Part shown: positions 1-11,205 of the stretch, one piece after another
Numbering within the stretch: the first letter of the stretch is position 1
How the letters are laid out: every line of letters begins with the position of its first letter
From: Calliopsis andreniformis
Lineage: Eukaryota; Arthropoda; Insecta; Hymenoptera; Andrenidae
Length of the DNA stretch: 64,000 bases
Reading direction: 5' to 3'
NCBI RefSeq assembly: GCF_051401765.1
Contig: NW_027480422.1
Span: forward strand, 25,748,001 to 25,812,000
Notes under the pieces: generated by a model
Databases searched by the model: none
Told to the model about the DNA's origin: nothing
Seen by the model: only the letters and a program-made list of their open reading frames with translations
Made by a program: the position numbers and the translations under genes

Positions 1-96
1 AACGAATAATTGCAACCTGTGTGAAAGTAATGGTCATTACTACGTTCCGGGCAACCTAGGTATCACTCTAGGACGTTGTGCCACCAGATCGAATAG

Positions 97-107
97 TTAG
101 GGCCTAA
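97..107. other. TTAGGGCCTAA near-palindrome, exemplar
   Basis: The bases TTAGG-G-CCTAA form two 5-bp arms around one central base, just 3' of the core. The array carries two main states here: GGGCCTAAG, which keeps the palindrome, and GGGCCTTAG, which breaks it. Both are common in both domains, so this site is a useful subfamily marker. No role is assigned. Confidence 0.6.
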
Positions 108-166
108 GAAGTCAACGCCGGAAGCATAAAATACGATATAAATACAACAGTTTTTCCACCGTATAA

Positions 167-332
167 AACGAATAATTGCAACCAGTATGCAAGTTATGGT
201 CATTTCTACGTTCCGGGCAACCTAGGCTTCACACTAGGGCGTTGCTCCACCAGATCGAATAGTTAGGGCCTTAGACGTCAACGCCAGAAGCATAAAATAC
301 AATATAGATACAACAGTCTTTCCATCGTATAA
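167..332. repeat. Reference monomer (166 bp)
   Basis: One complete unit, given as the phase reference. In order it holds: a 5' segment with AATAATTGCAACC; a variable stretch (GTATGCAAGTTATGG here, GTGTGAAAGTAATGG in many others); the conserved core from CATTTCTACG through the CCGGGCAACCTAGG and CTAGGGCGTTG boxes to ATCGAATAG; the segment GTTAGGGCC followed by AAGTCAACGCCAGAAGC-type sequence; and an AT-rich linker ending in TTTCCATCGTAT. Most subfamily variation lies in the first 35 bp, the CTAAG/CTTAG position and the linker. Some copies are 165 or 167 bp through single-base indels. Confidence 0.95.
217..245. other. Imperfect dyad (hairpin-capable) in monomer core, exemplar
   Basis: Left arm GCAACCTAG (217-225), 8-base loop (226-233), right arm CTAGG (234-238), two bases GC, then GTTGC (241-245). 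GCAAC pairs with GTTGC and CCTAG with CTAGG, giving about nine pairs interrupted by a short bulge. The AvrII-type palindrome CCTAGG lies in the left arm. The same arrangement is present in most monomers, including many in which CTCTAGGG has become CCCTAGGG, which is itself a palindrome. The function is unknown. Dyad symmetry is a reported property of several centromeric satellites that lack CENP-B boxes. Confidence 0.75.
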
Positions 333-1002
333 AACGAATAATTGCAACCAGTGTGAAAGTTATGGTCATACCTACGTTCCGGGCAACCTAGGCTTCACTC
401 TAGGGCGTTGCTCCGCCAGATAGAATAGCTAGGGCCTTAGGAGTCAACGCCATAAGCGTAAAATACAATATAAATGCAACAGCTTTTCCATCGTATAACA
501 GGAGTAATTGCAGATAGTGTGAAAGTTATTATCATTTCTACGTTCCGGGCACCCTGGGCTTCACTCTAGGGCGTTTGTGCACCAGATCGAATAGCTAGGA
601 CCTTAGAAGTCAACGCCAGAAGCATAAAATACAATAAAAATACAACAGGTTTTCAATCGTATAGCATGCATAATTGCCACCAGTGTGAAGGCAATGGTCA
701 TTTGTACATTCCGGACAACCTAGGCTTCACTCTAGGGCGTTGGTCCACCAGATCCAATAGTTAGGGCCTAAGAAGTCAACGCCAGAAGCATAAAATACAA
801 TAAAAATACTATAGATTTTCAATCGTATAGCATGAAGGATTGCAACCAGTGTGAAAGTAATGGTCATTTCTACGTTCCGGGCAACCTAGGCCTCGCTCTA
901 AGGCGTTGCTCCACCAGATCGAATAGCTAGGAACTTAGAAATCAACTCCAGAAGCATAAAATACGATATACGTAAAACATCTTTTCCATCGTATAAAAGG
1001 AA

Positions 1003-2470
1003 TAATTGCAAACAGTGTGAAGGTAATGGTCATTTCTACGCTCCGGTCAACCTAGGCTTCACTCTAGGGCGTTGCTCCCCCACATCGAATAGTTAGGGCC
1101 TTAAAAGAAAATGCCAGAAGAACAAAATACAATATAAATACAACAGTTTTTCCATCGTATAAAATGAATAATTGCAAACAGTGTGAAAGTAATGGTCATT
1201 TCTACGTTCCGGGAAACCTAGGCTTCACTCTAGGGCGTTGCCCCACCACATCGAATAGTTAGGGCCTTAAAAGTCAATGCCAGAAGAATAAAATACAATA
1301 TAAATGCAACAGCTTTTCCATCGTCTAAAACGAGTAATTGCAACCAGTGTGAAAGTAATGGCCATTTCAACGTTACGGGCATCCCAGACTTAACCCTGAG
1401 GCATTGCCCCACCAGATCGAATAGATAGGGCCTTAGAAGACAACGCCAGAAGCATATAGTACAATAAAAATCCATCAGATTTTCCATCGTATAACAGGAT
1501 TAATTGCAAACAGTGTGAAGGTAATGGTCATTTCTACGCTCCGGTCAACCTAGGCTACGCTCTAGGGCGTTGGTCCACCACATCGAATAGTTAGGGACTT
1601 AAGAGTCAATGTCAGAAGAATAAAATACAATATAAATGCAACAGTTTTTCCACCGTATAAAATAAATAATTGCATACAGTGTGAAATTAATGATCATTTC
1701 TACGTTCCGGGCAACCTAGGCTTCACTCTAGGGCAATGCTCCAACAGACCGAATAGCTAGGGACTTAGAATTCAACGCAAGAAGCATATAATACAGTATA
1801 AATACAACAGTTTTTCCATCGTGTAAAACGAATAATAGCACCAGTGTGAAAGTTATGGTCATTTTTACGTTCCGGGCAACCTAGGCTACACTCTACGGCG
1901 TTGCTCCACCAGATCGAATAGTTAGGGCCTTAGAAGTCAACGCCGGAAGCATGGAATACAATAAAAATGCAACAGTTTTTCCATCGTATGACAGGAATAA
2001 TTGCAAACAGTGTGAAGGTAATGGTCATTTCTACGCTCCGGTAAACCTAGGCTTCACTCTAGGGCGTTGCTCCACCACATCCAATAGTTAGGGCCTTAAA
2101 AGTCAATGCCAGATGAATAAAATACAATATAAATACAACAGTTTTTCCATCGTATAAAATGAATAATTGCAAACAGTGTGAAAGTAATGGTCATTTCTAC
2201 GTTCCGGGAAACCTAGGCTTCACTCTAGGGCGTTGCCCCACCACATCGAAGAGTTAGGGCCCTAAAAGTCAATGCCAGAAGAATAAAATACAATATAAAT
2301 GCAACAGCTTTTCCATCGTCTAAAACGAGTAATTGCAACCAGTGTGAAAGTAATGGCCATTTCAACGTTACGGGCATCCTAGACTTAACCCTGAGGCATT
2401 GCCACACCAGTTCGAATAGATAGGGCCTTAGAAGTCAACGCCAGAAGCTTAAAGTACAATAAAAATCCAT
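1003..2470. repeat. Six-monomer (995-bp) tandem duplication
   Basis: About 1003-1475 matches 1998-2470 at an offset of 995 bp, close to six monomers. Shared diagnostics include CTCCGGTCAACC or CTCCGGTAAACC cores, the GCCCCACCACATCGAA junction and the GAGTAATTGCAACC monomer followed by CAACGTTACGGGCAT. Differences are a few single bases. The intervening 1476-1997 is ordinary monomer sequence completing the unit. Confidence 0.82.
2118..2146. other. AT-rich linker with 11-bp-phased direct repeat, exemplar
   Basis: AAATACAA occurs at 2120-2127 and again at 2131-2138, 11 bp apart, followed by a T-run at about 2142. The same paired motif lies in the linker of most monomers, in both the AATATAAATAC and AATAAAAATAC variants. 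A/T-runs placed about one helical turn apart are what intrinsically curved DNA shows. Curvature is inferred only. Confidence 0.6.
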
Positions 2471-2524
2471 CAGTTTTTCCATCGTATAACAGGAATAATT
2501 GCAAACAGTGTGAAGGTAATGGTC

Positions 2525-3032
2525 ATTTCTACGTTCCCAGCAACCTAGGCTTCACTCTAGGGCGTTGTTCCTCCAGATCGAATAGCTAGGGCCTAAGAAG
2601 TCTACAGCAGAAGCATAAAATACAATATAAATACAACAGTTTTTCCATCGCATAACAGGAATAATTGCAACCAGAGTGAAGGTGTTGGTCATTTTTAAGT
2701 TCCGGGCAACCTAGGCTTCACTCTAGAGCGTTGCTCCACCAGATTGATTAGCTAGGGCCTTAGAAGTCAACGCCAGAAGCACAAAATAAAATAAAAATAC
2801 AACAGTTATTCTATCGTATAACAGGAATAATTACAACCAGTGTGAAAGTAATGGACATTTCTACGTTCCCAGCCACCTAGGCTTCACTCTAGGGCGTTGT
2901 TCCTCCAGATCGAATAGCTAGGGCCTAAGAAGTCTACAGCAGAAGGATAAAATACAATATAAATACAACAGTTTTTCCATCGTATAACAGGAATAATTGC
3001 AACCAGAGTGAAGGTGATGGTCATTTCTACGC
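2525..3032. repeat. Dimer (332-bp) tandem duplication
   Basis: The unusual core ACGTTCCCAG with GTTGTTCCTCCAG and AGTCTACAGCAGAAG occurs at about 2531-2620 and again at 2863-2950, exactly two monomers apart. About 2525-2700 matches 2857-3032. It lies at the end of block A copy 1; copy 2 ends inside this stretch. Confidence 0.78.
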
Positions 3033-4647
3033 TCCGGTCAACCCAGGCTTCACTCTAGGGCGTTGCTCCACCAGATCGAATAGTTAGGGCCTTAGACGTC
3101 AACGCCAGAAGCATAAAATAAAATAAAAATACAACAGTTGTTCCATCGTATATCAGGAATAATTACAACCTGTGTGAAAGTAATAGGCATTTCTACGTTC
3201 CGTGCAACCTAGGCTTCCCTCTAGGGCGTTGCTACACCAGGTCGGATAGTTAGGGCCTTAGAAAACAACTCCAGACGCATAAAATACAATAAAAGTACAT
3301 CAGTTTTTCCATCGTATAACAGGAATAATTGCAACCAGAGTGAAAGTGATGGTCATTTCTACGTTCCGGGCAACCTAGGCTTCAGTCTAGGGCATGGTTC
3401 CCCCAGATCGAATAGTTAGGGCCTAAGAAGCCTACGCCAGAAGCATAAAATACAATATAAACACCACAGTTTTTCCATCGTATAACGGGAATAATTGCAA
3501 CCAGAGTGAAGGTGATGGTCATTTCTGCATTCCGGGCAACCTAGGCTTCACTCTAGAGCGTTGCTCCACCAGATCGAATAGCTAGGACCTTAGAAGTCAA
3601 CGCCAGAAGCACAAAATAAAATAAAAATACAAGAGTTATTCCATCGTATAACAGGAATAATTACAACCTGTGTGAAAGTAATGGGCATTTCTACGCTCCG
3701 TGCAACCTAGGCTTCACTCTAGGGCGTTGGTGAACCCGGCCGAATAGTTAGGGCCTTAGAAAACAACTCCAGACTCATCAAATACAATATAAATACAACA
3801 GTTTTTCCACGGTATAAAACGAATAATTGCAACCAGTATGAAAGTTATGGTCATTTCTACGTTACGGGCAACCTAGGCTTCACCCTAGGGCGTTACTCCA
3901 CCAAATCGAATAGTTAGGGCCTAAGAAGTCAACGCCAGAAGCATAAAATACAAAATAAATACAACAGTTTTTCCATCGTATAACAAGAATAATTGCAACC
4001 AGTGTGAGAGTGATGGTCATTTCTACATTCCGGGAAACCTAGGCTTCACTCTAGGGCGTTGCTCCACCAGATCGAATACATAGTGCCATAGAAGTCAACG
4101 CCAGAAGCATAAAGTACATTAAAAATCCAACAGTTTGTCCATCGTATAACAGGAGTAATTGCCACCAGTGTGAAAGTGATGGTCATTTCTGCATTCCGGG
4201 CAACCTCGGCTTCACTCTAGGGCGTTGCTCCTCCAGATAGAATAGTTAGGGCCCAGGAAGTCAACGCCAGAAGCATAAAATAAAATATAAATACAACAGT
4301 TTTTCCCTTGTATAACAGGAATAATTGCAACCAGTGTGAAAGGTATGGTCATTTCTACGTTCCGGGCAACCTAGGCTTCACTCTAGGGCGTTGCTCCACC
4401 TCATCGGATAGCTGCGGCCTTAGAAGTCAACGCCAGAAGCATAAAATATTATATAAGTACAACAGTTTTTCCGTCGTATAACAGGAATAATTGCAACCAG
4501 TGTGAAAGGCATGGTCATTTCTACGTTCCGGGTAATCTAGGCTTCACTCTAGGGAGTTGCTCCACCAGATCGAATAGTTAGGGCCTAAGAAGTTAACGCC
4601 AGAAGCATATAATACGATATATGTACAACAGCTTTTCCATCGTATAA
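3025..4647. repeat. Satellite, left domain, with module P copy 1 (3333-4449)
   Basis: About 3025-3350 recurs at 18464-18789 (offset 15439). Then 3333-4449 recurs at 16448-17564 (offset 13115), and within it 3546-4446 recurs at 10020-10920 (offset 6474). Diagnostics are GGCATGGTTCCCCCAG, the GTTGGTGAACCCGGCCG core near 3726, the GAATACATAGTGCC monomer near 4075 and the CACCTCATCGGATAGCTGC core near 4396. The remainder to 4647 is ordinary monomer sequence. Confidence 0.82.
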
Positions 4648-6687
4648 AACGAATAATTGCAACCTGTGTGAAAGTAATGGTCATTACTACGTTCCGGGCA
4701 ACCTAGGTATCACTCTAGGACGTTGTGCCACCAGATCGAATAGTTAGGGCCTAAGAAGTCAACGCCGGAAGCATAAAATACGATATAAATACAACAGTTT
4801 TTCCACCGTATAAAACGAATAATTGCAACCAGTATGCAAGTTATGGTCATTTCTACGTTCCGGGCAACCTAGGCTTCACACTAGGGCGTTGCTCCACCAG
4901 ATCGAATAGTTAGGGCCTTAGACGTCAACGCCAGAAGCATAAAATACAATATAGATACAACAGTCTTTCCATCGTATAAAACGAATAATTGCAACCAGTG
5001 TGAAAGTTATGGTCATACCTACGTTCCGGGCAACCTAGGCTTCACTCTAGGGCGTTGCTCCGCCAGATAGAATAGCTAGGGCCTTAGGAGTCAACGCCAT
5101 AAGCGTAAAATACAATATAAATGCAACAGCTTTTCCATCGTATAACAGGAGTAATTGCAAATAGTGTGAAAGTTATTATCATTTCTACGTTCCGGGCACC
5201 CTGGGCTTCACTCTAGGGCGTTTGTGCACCAGATCGAATAGCTAGGACCTTAGAAGTCAACGCCAGAAGCATAAAATACAATAAAAATACAACAGGTTTT
5301 CAATCGTATAGCATGCATAATTGCCACCAGTGTGAAGGCAATGGTCATTTGTACATTCCGGACAACCTAGGCTTCACTCTAGGGCGTTGGTCCACCAGAT
5401 CCAATAGTTAGGGCCTAAGAAGTCAACGCCAGAAGCATAAAATACAATAAAAATACAGCAGTTTATCCATTCTATGAAATGAATAATTGCAAACAGTGTG
5501 GAAGTAATGGTCATTTCTACGTTCCGGGCAACCTAGGCTTCACTCTAGGGCAATGCTCCAACAGACCGAATAGCTAGGGACTTAGAATTCAACGCAAGAA
5601 GCATATAATACAGTATAAATACAACAGTTTTTCCATCGTATAAAACGAATAATAGCACCAGTGTGAAAGTTATGGTCATTTTTACGTTCCGGGCAACCTA
5701 GGCTACACTCTACGGCGTTGCTCCACCAGATCGAATAGTTAGGGCCTTAGAAGTCAACGCCGGAAGCATGGAATACAATAAAAATGCAACAGTTTTTCCA
5801 TCGTATGACAGGAATAATTGCAAACAGTGTGAAGGTAATGGTCATTTCTACGCTCCGGTAAACCTAGGCTTCACTCTAGGGCGTTGCTCCACCACATCCA
5901 ATAGTTAGGGCCTTAAAAGTCAATGCCAGATGAATAAAATACAATATAAATACAACAGTTTTTCCATCGTATAAAATGAATAATTGCAAACAGTGTGAAA
6001 GTAATGGTCATTTCTACGTTCCGGGAAACCTAGGCTTCACTCTAGGGCGTTGCCCCACCACATCGAAGAGTTAGGGCCCTAAAAGTCAATGCCAGAAGAA
6101 TAAAATACAATATAAATGCAACAGCTTTTCCATCGTCTAAAACGAGTAATTGCAACCAGTGTGAAAGTAATGGCCATTTCAACGTTACGGGCATCCTAGA
6201 CTTAACCCTGAGGCATTGCCACACCAGTTCGAATAGATAGGGCCTTAGAAGTCAACGCCAGAAGCTTAAAGTACAATAAAAATCCATCAGTTTTTCCATC
6301 GTATAACAGGAATAATTGCAAACAGTGTGAAGGTAATGGTCATTTCTACGTTCCCAGCAACCTAGGCTTCACTCTAGGGCGTTGTTCCTCCAGATCGAAT
6401 AGCTAGGGCCTAAGAAGTCTACAGCAGAAGCATAAAATACAATATAAATACAACAGTTTTTCCATCGCATAACAGGAATAATTGCAACCAGAGTGAAGGT
6501 GTTGGTCATTTTTAAGTTCCGGGCAACCTAGGCTTCACTCTAGAGCGTTGCTCCACCAGATTGATTAGCTAGGGCCTTAGAAGTCAACGCCAGAAGCACA
6601 AAATAAAATAAAAATACAACAGTTATTCTATCGTATAACAGGAATAATTACAACCAGTGTGAAAGTAATGGGCATTTCTACGTTCCG
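4648..6687. repeat. Segmental block A, copy 2 (five monomers shorter)
   Basis: This repeats 1-809 at 4648-5456 and about 1698-2870 at about 5515-6687. Between them, 58 bp (5457-5514) stand where copy 1 has 888 bp. That 58-bp stretch, with GCAGTTTATCCATTCTATG, is not the copy-1 sequence at either breakpoint. The same unusual motif recurs only near 21557. The replacement is therefore not a simple deletion. Confidence 0.87.
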
Positions 6688-8150
6688 TGCAATCTAGGCT
6701 TCACTCTAGGGCGTTTTTCCACCAGGTCGAATAGATAGGGCCTTAGAAAACAACTCCAGACGCATAAAATACAATATAAATACAACAGTTTTTCCACGGT
6801 ATAAAACGAAGAATTGCGACCAGTATGAAAGTTATGGATATTTCTACGTTGCGGGCATCCTGGGCTTCACCCTAGGGCGTTGCTCCACCACATCGAATAG
6901 TTAGGGCCCAGGAAGTCAACGCCAGAAGCATAAAATACAATATAAATACAACAGTTGTTCCCTTGTATAACAGGAATAATTGCAACCAGTGTGAAGGGTA
7001 TGGTCATTTCTACGTTCCGGGCAACATAGCCTTCACTCTAGGGCGTTGCTCCACCACATCGGATAGCTGCTGCCTTAGAAGTCAACGCCAGAAGCATAAA
7101 ATACAATATAAATACAACAGTTCTTCCACGGTATAAAATGAATAATTGCAACCAGTATGAAGGTTATGGTCATTTCTACGTTCCGGGCAACCTAGGCTTC
7201 ACCCTAGGGCGTTGCTCCACCAGATCGAATAGTTAGGGCCTAAGAAGTCAACGCCAGAAGCATAAAATACAATAGAAATACAACAGTTTTTCCATGGTAT
7301 AACAGGAATCATTGCAACCAGAGTGAAGGTGTTGGTCATTTCTAAGTTCCGGGCAACCTAGGCCTCACTCTAGAGCGTTGCTCCACCAGATTGATTAGCT
7401 AGGGCCTTAGAAGTCAACGCCAGAAGCACAAAATAAAATAAAAATATAACAGTTATTCTATCGTATAACAGGAATAATTACAACCAGTGTGAAAGTAATG
7501 GGCATTTCTACGTTCCGTGCAATCTAGGCTTCACTCTAGGGCGTTTTTCCACCAGGTCGAATAGATAGGGCCTTAGAAAACAACTCCAGACGCATAAAAT
7601 ACAATATAAATACAACAGTTTTTCCACGGTATAAAACGAAGAATTGCGACCAGTATGAAAGTTATGGTCATTTCTACGTTCCGGGCATCCTGGGCTTCAC
7701 CCTAGGGCGTTGCTCCACCAGATCGAATAGTTAGGGCCCAGGAAGTCAACGCCAGAAGCATAAAATACAATATAAATACAACAGTTGTTCCCTTGTATAA
7801 CAGGAATAATTGCAACCAGTATGAAGGGTATGGTCATTTCTACGTTCCGGGCAACATAGCCTTCACTCTAGGGCGTTGCTCCACCACATCGGATAGCTGC
7901 TGCCTTAGAAGTCAACGCCAGAAGCATAAAATACAATATAAATACAACAGTTCTTCCAGGGTATAAAATGAATAATTGCAACCAGTATGAAAGTTATGGT
8001 CATTTCTACGTTCCGGGCAACCTAGGCTTCACCCTAGGGCGTTGCTCCACCAGATCGAATAGTTAGGGCCTAAGAAGTCAACGCCAGAAGCATAAAATAC
8101 AATAGAAATACAACAGTTTTTCCATCGTATAACAGGAATCATTGCAACCA
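6441..8150. repeat. Five-monomer (830-bp) tandem duplication
   Basis: Unit 1 is about 6441-7270 and unit 2 about 7271-8100, with homology running on to about 8150. Shared diagnostics 830 bp apart include GAGTGAAGGTGTTGG (6491 and 7321), GGCGTTTTTCCACCAGG (about 6710 and 7540) and the CATCGGATAGCTGCTGCC core (about 7058 and 7888). Differences are few, for example ATGGATATTTC versus ATGGTCATTTC in one monomer. Confidence 0.88.
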
Positions 8151-10019
8151 GTGTGAAAGCTATGGTCATTTCTACGTTCCGGGCAACCTAGGCTTCACTC
8201 GAGGGCGTTGCTCCACTACATCGAATAGCTACGGCCCTAGAAGACAACGCCATAACTATAAAGAACAATATAAATACAACAGTTCTTCCATTGTATAAAA
8301 TGAATAATTGCAACCAGTGTGAAAGACATGGTCATTTCTACGTTCCGGGCAACCTAGGCTTCACTGTAGGGCGTTGCTCCAACACATCGAATAGCTACGG
8401 CCTTAGGAGTCAACGCCAGAGGCATAAAATACAAAATAAATACAACAGTTTTTCCATCGTATAAAACGAATAATTGCAACCAGTATGAAAGTTATGGTCA
8501 TTTCTACGTTGCGGGCAACCTAGGCTTCACCCTAGGGCGTTGCTCCACCGGATCCAATATTTAGGGCCTAAGAAGTCAACGCCAGAAGCATAAAATACAA
8601 TAAAAATACAACAGTTTTTCCATCGTATAGCATGAATAATTGAAACCAGTGTGAAAGTGATGGCCATTTCTAAATTCCGGGTAACCTTGGCTTCATTCTA
8701 GGTGGTTGTTCTACCAGATCGTTCAGTTAGGGCCTAGGGAGTCAACGCCAGAATCATAAAATACAATATAAATACAACAGTTTTTCCATCGTATAAAATG
8801 AATAATTGCAAACAGTGTGAAACTAATGGTCATTTCTACGTTCCGGGAAACCTAGGCTTCACTCTAGGGCGTTGCGCCACCACATCGAATAGTTAGGGCC
8901 TTAAAAGTCAACGCCAGAAGAATAAAATACAATATAAATACAACAGTATTTCCATCGTATAAAATGAATAATTGCAAACATTGTGAAAGTAATGGTCATT
9001 TCTACGTTCCGGGCAATCTAGACTTCACTCTAGGGCGTTGCTCCACTGGATCGAATAGTTAGGGCCTAAGAAGTCAACGCCAGATGCATAAAATACAATA
9101 TAAATACAACAGCTTTTCCATCGTCTAAAACGAATAATTGCAACCAGTGTGGAAGTAATGGCCATTTCAGCGTTACGGGCATCCTAGACTTAACTCTGAG
9201 GCATTGCTCCACCAGATCGAATAGATAGGGCCTTAGAAGTCAACGCCAGAAGCATAAAGTACAATAAAAATACAACAGTTTTTCCATCGTATAACAGGAA
9301 TAATTGCAAACAGTGTGAAAGTGATGGCCATTTCTACGTTCCGGGCAACCTTGGCTTCATTCTAGGTCGTCGTTCCACCAGATCGAATAGCTACGTCCTT
9401 AGAAGTCAACGCCAGAAGCATAAAACACAATATAAATGCGACAGATCTTCCATCGTATAAAATGAATAGTTGCAATCAGTGCGAAAATAATGTATCTTTT
9501 CTACGTTCCCTGCAACCTAGGCTTGACTCTGGGGCGTTGCTCCACCAGATCGAATAGGTAGGGCCATAGAAGTCAATGCCCGAATAAAAGAATACAATAT
9601 AAATACAACAGTTTTTCTATCGTATAAAATGAATAATTGCAAACAGTGTGAAAGTAATGGTCACTTCTACTGCTCGGGCAACTGAGGCTTCACTCTATGG
9701 CGTTGTTCTACCAGATCGAATAGCTACGGCCTTAGAAGTCTACGCCAGAAGCATAAAATACAATATAAATACAACAGTTTTTCCATCGTATACAATTAAT
9801 GATTGCAAACATTGTGAAAGTAACGGTCATTTCTACGTTCCGGGCAACTTTGGCCTCACTCTAGGGCGATGCTCCACCGGATCGAATATTTAGGGCCTAA
9901 GAAGTCAACGCCAGAAGCATAAAATACAATACAAATACAACAGTTTTTCCATCGTATAAAATGAATAATTGCAAACAGTGTGAAACTAATGGTCATTTCT
10001 ACGTTCCGGGCAACCTAGG
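8151..10019. repeat. Satellite, shortened copy of the ten-monomer unit region
   Basis: About 8305-9290 matches 10962-11947 (offset 2657) and about 9265-9929 matches 12254-12918 (offset 2989). The 332-bp change in offset means this copy lacks two monomers present in the 11.2-14.9 kb tandem. Diagnostics include TATAGCATGAATAATTGAAA (about 8625), AATAATGTATCTTTTC (about 9487) and CACTTCTACTGCTCGGGC (about 9662). The first ~150 bp and last ~90 bp are ordinary monomers. Confidence 0.84.
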
Positions 10020-11205
10020 CTTCACTCTAGGGCGTTGCTCCACCAGATCGAATAGCTAGCACCTTAGAAGTCAACGCCAGAAGCACAAAATAAAATAAAA
10101 ATACAAGAGTTATTCCATCGTATAACAGGAATAATTACAACCAGTGTGAAAGTAATGGGCATTTCTACGCTCCGTGCAACCTAGGCTTCACTCTAGGGCG
10201 TTGGTCCACCCGGCCGAATAGTTAGGGCCTTAGAAAACAACTCCAGACTCATAAAATACAATATAAATACAACAGTTTTTCCACGGTATAAAACGAATAA
10301 TTGCAACCAGTATGAAAGTTATGGTCATTTCTACGTTACGGGTAACCTAGGCTTCACCCTAGGGCGTTGCTCCACCAAATCGAATAGTTAGGGCCTAAGA
10401 AGTCAACGCCAGAAGCATAAAATACAAAATAAATACAACAGTTTTTCCATCGTATAACAAGAATATTTGCAACCAGTGTGAGAGTGATGGTCATTTCTAC
10501 ATTCCGGGAAACCTAGGCTTCACTCTAGGGCGTTGCTCCACCAGATCGAATACATAGTGCCATAGAAGTCAACGCCAGAAGCATAAAGTCCATTAAAAAT
10601 CCAACAGTTTGTCCATCGTATAACAGGAGTAATTGCCACCAGTGTGAGAGTGATGGTCATTTCTGCATTCCGGGCAACCTAGGCTTCACTCTAGGGCGTT
10701 GCTCCTCCAGATAGAATAGTTAGGGCCCAGGAAGTCAACGCCAGAAGCATAAAATAAAATATAAATACAACAGTTTTTCCCTTGTATAACAGGAATAATT
10801 GCAACCAGTGTGAAAGGTATGGTCATTTCTACGTTCCGGGCAACCTAGGCTTCACTCTAGGGCGTTGCTCCACCACATCGGATTGCTGCGGCCTTAGAAG
10901 TCAACGCCAGAAGCATAAAATACAATATAAATACAACAGCTTTTCAATCGTATAACAGGAATAATTGCAACCAGTGTGAAAGACATGGTCCTTTCTACGT
11001 TCCGGGCAACCTAGGCTTCACTCTAGGGCGTTGCTCCAACACATCGAATAGCTACGGCCTTAGGAGTCAACGCCAGAGGCATAAAATACAAAATAAATAC
11101 AACAGTTTTTCCATCGTATAAAACGAATAATTGCAACCAGTATGAAAGTTATGGCCATTTCTACGTTCCGGGCAACCTAGGCTTCACCCTAGGGCGTTGC
11201 TCCAC
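10020..11205. repeat. Module P copy 2, then entry to the ten-monomer tandem
   Basis: 10020-10920 matches 3546-4446 (offset 6474) and 16661-17561. It has the same order of diagnostics: GTTATTCCATCG linker, CCCGGCCGAATAG core, GAATACATAGTGCC monomer, TTTTTCCCTTGTATAAC linker. From 10962 the sequence instead follows 8305 onward, so an exchange junction lies between about 10921 and 10961, in the AT-rich linker. Confidence 0.82.

Larger units (their letters stand above)
1..2870. repeat. Segmental block A, copy 1
   Basis: Bases 1-809 match 4648-5456 (offset 4647) and about 1698-2870 match about 5515-6687 (offset 3817). The two offsets differ by 830 bp, so copy 2 lacks five monomers relative to this copy. 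Only scattered single-base differences were seen, such as GCAGATAGTG near 511 versus GCAAATAGTG. The block probably extends left beyond the window. It contains monomers with CCTAGACTTAAC and GAGGCATTG boxes at about 1380 and 2375. Confidence 0.88.

Noticed and set aside
5..100. Origin of the 166-bp unit from a duplicated ~83-bp half
   Set aside because: CGAATAATT and CGAATAGTT occur about 87 bp apart in each monomer, but the sequence beyond these nine bases does not align between the halves.
97..102. Telomere-like TTAGGG in each monomer
   Set aside because: Only one hexamer occurs per 166-bp unit (as in GTTAGGGCC), never in tandem, so it is not telomeric or interstitial telomeric repeat.
200..216. 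CENP-B box in the CATTTCTACGTTCCGGG segment
   Set aside because: Against NTTCGNNNNANNCGGGN the segment keeps the CGGG and two T positions but lacks the TTCG end and the central A in the right register (about six of nine core positions). That is too weak to call.
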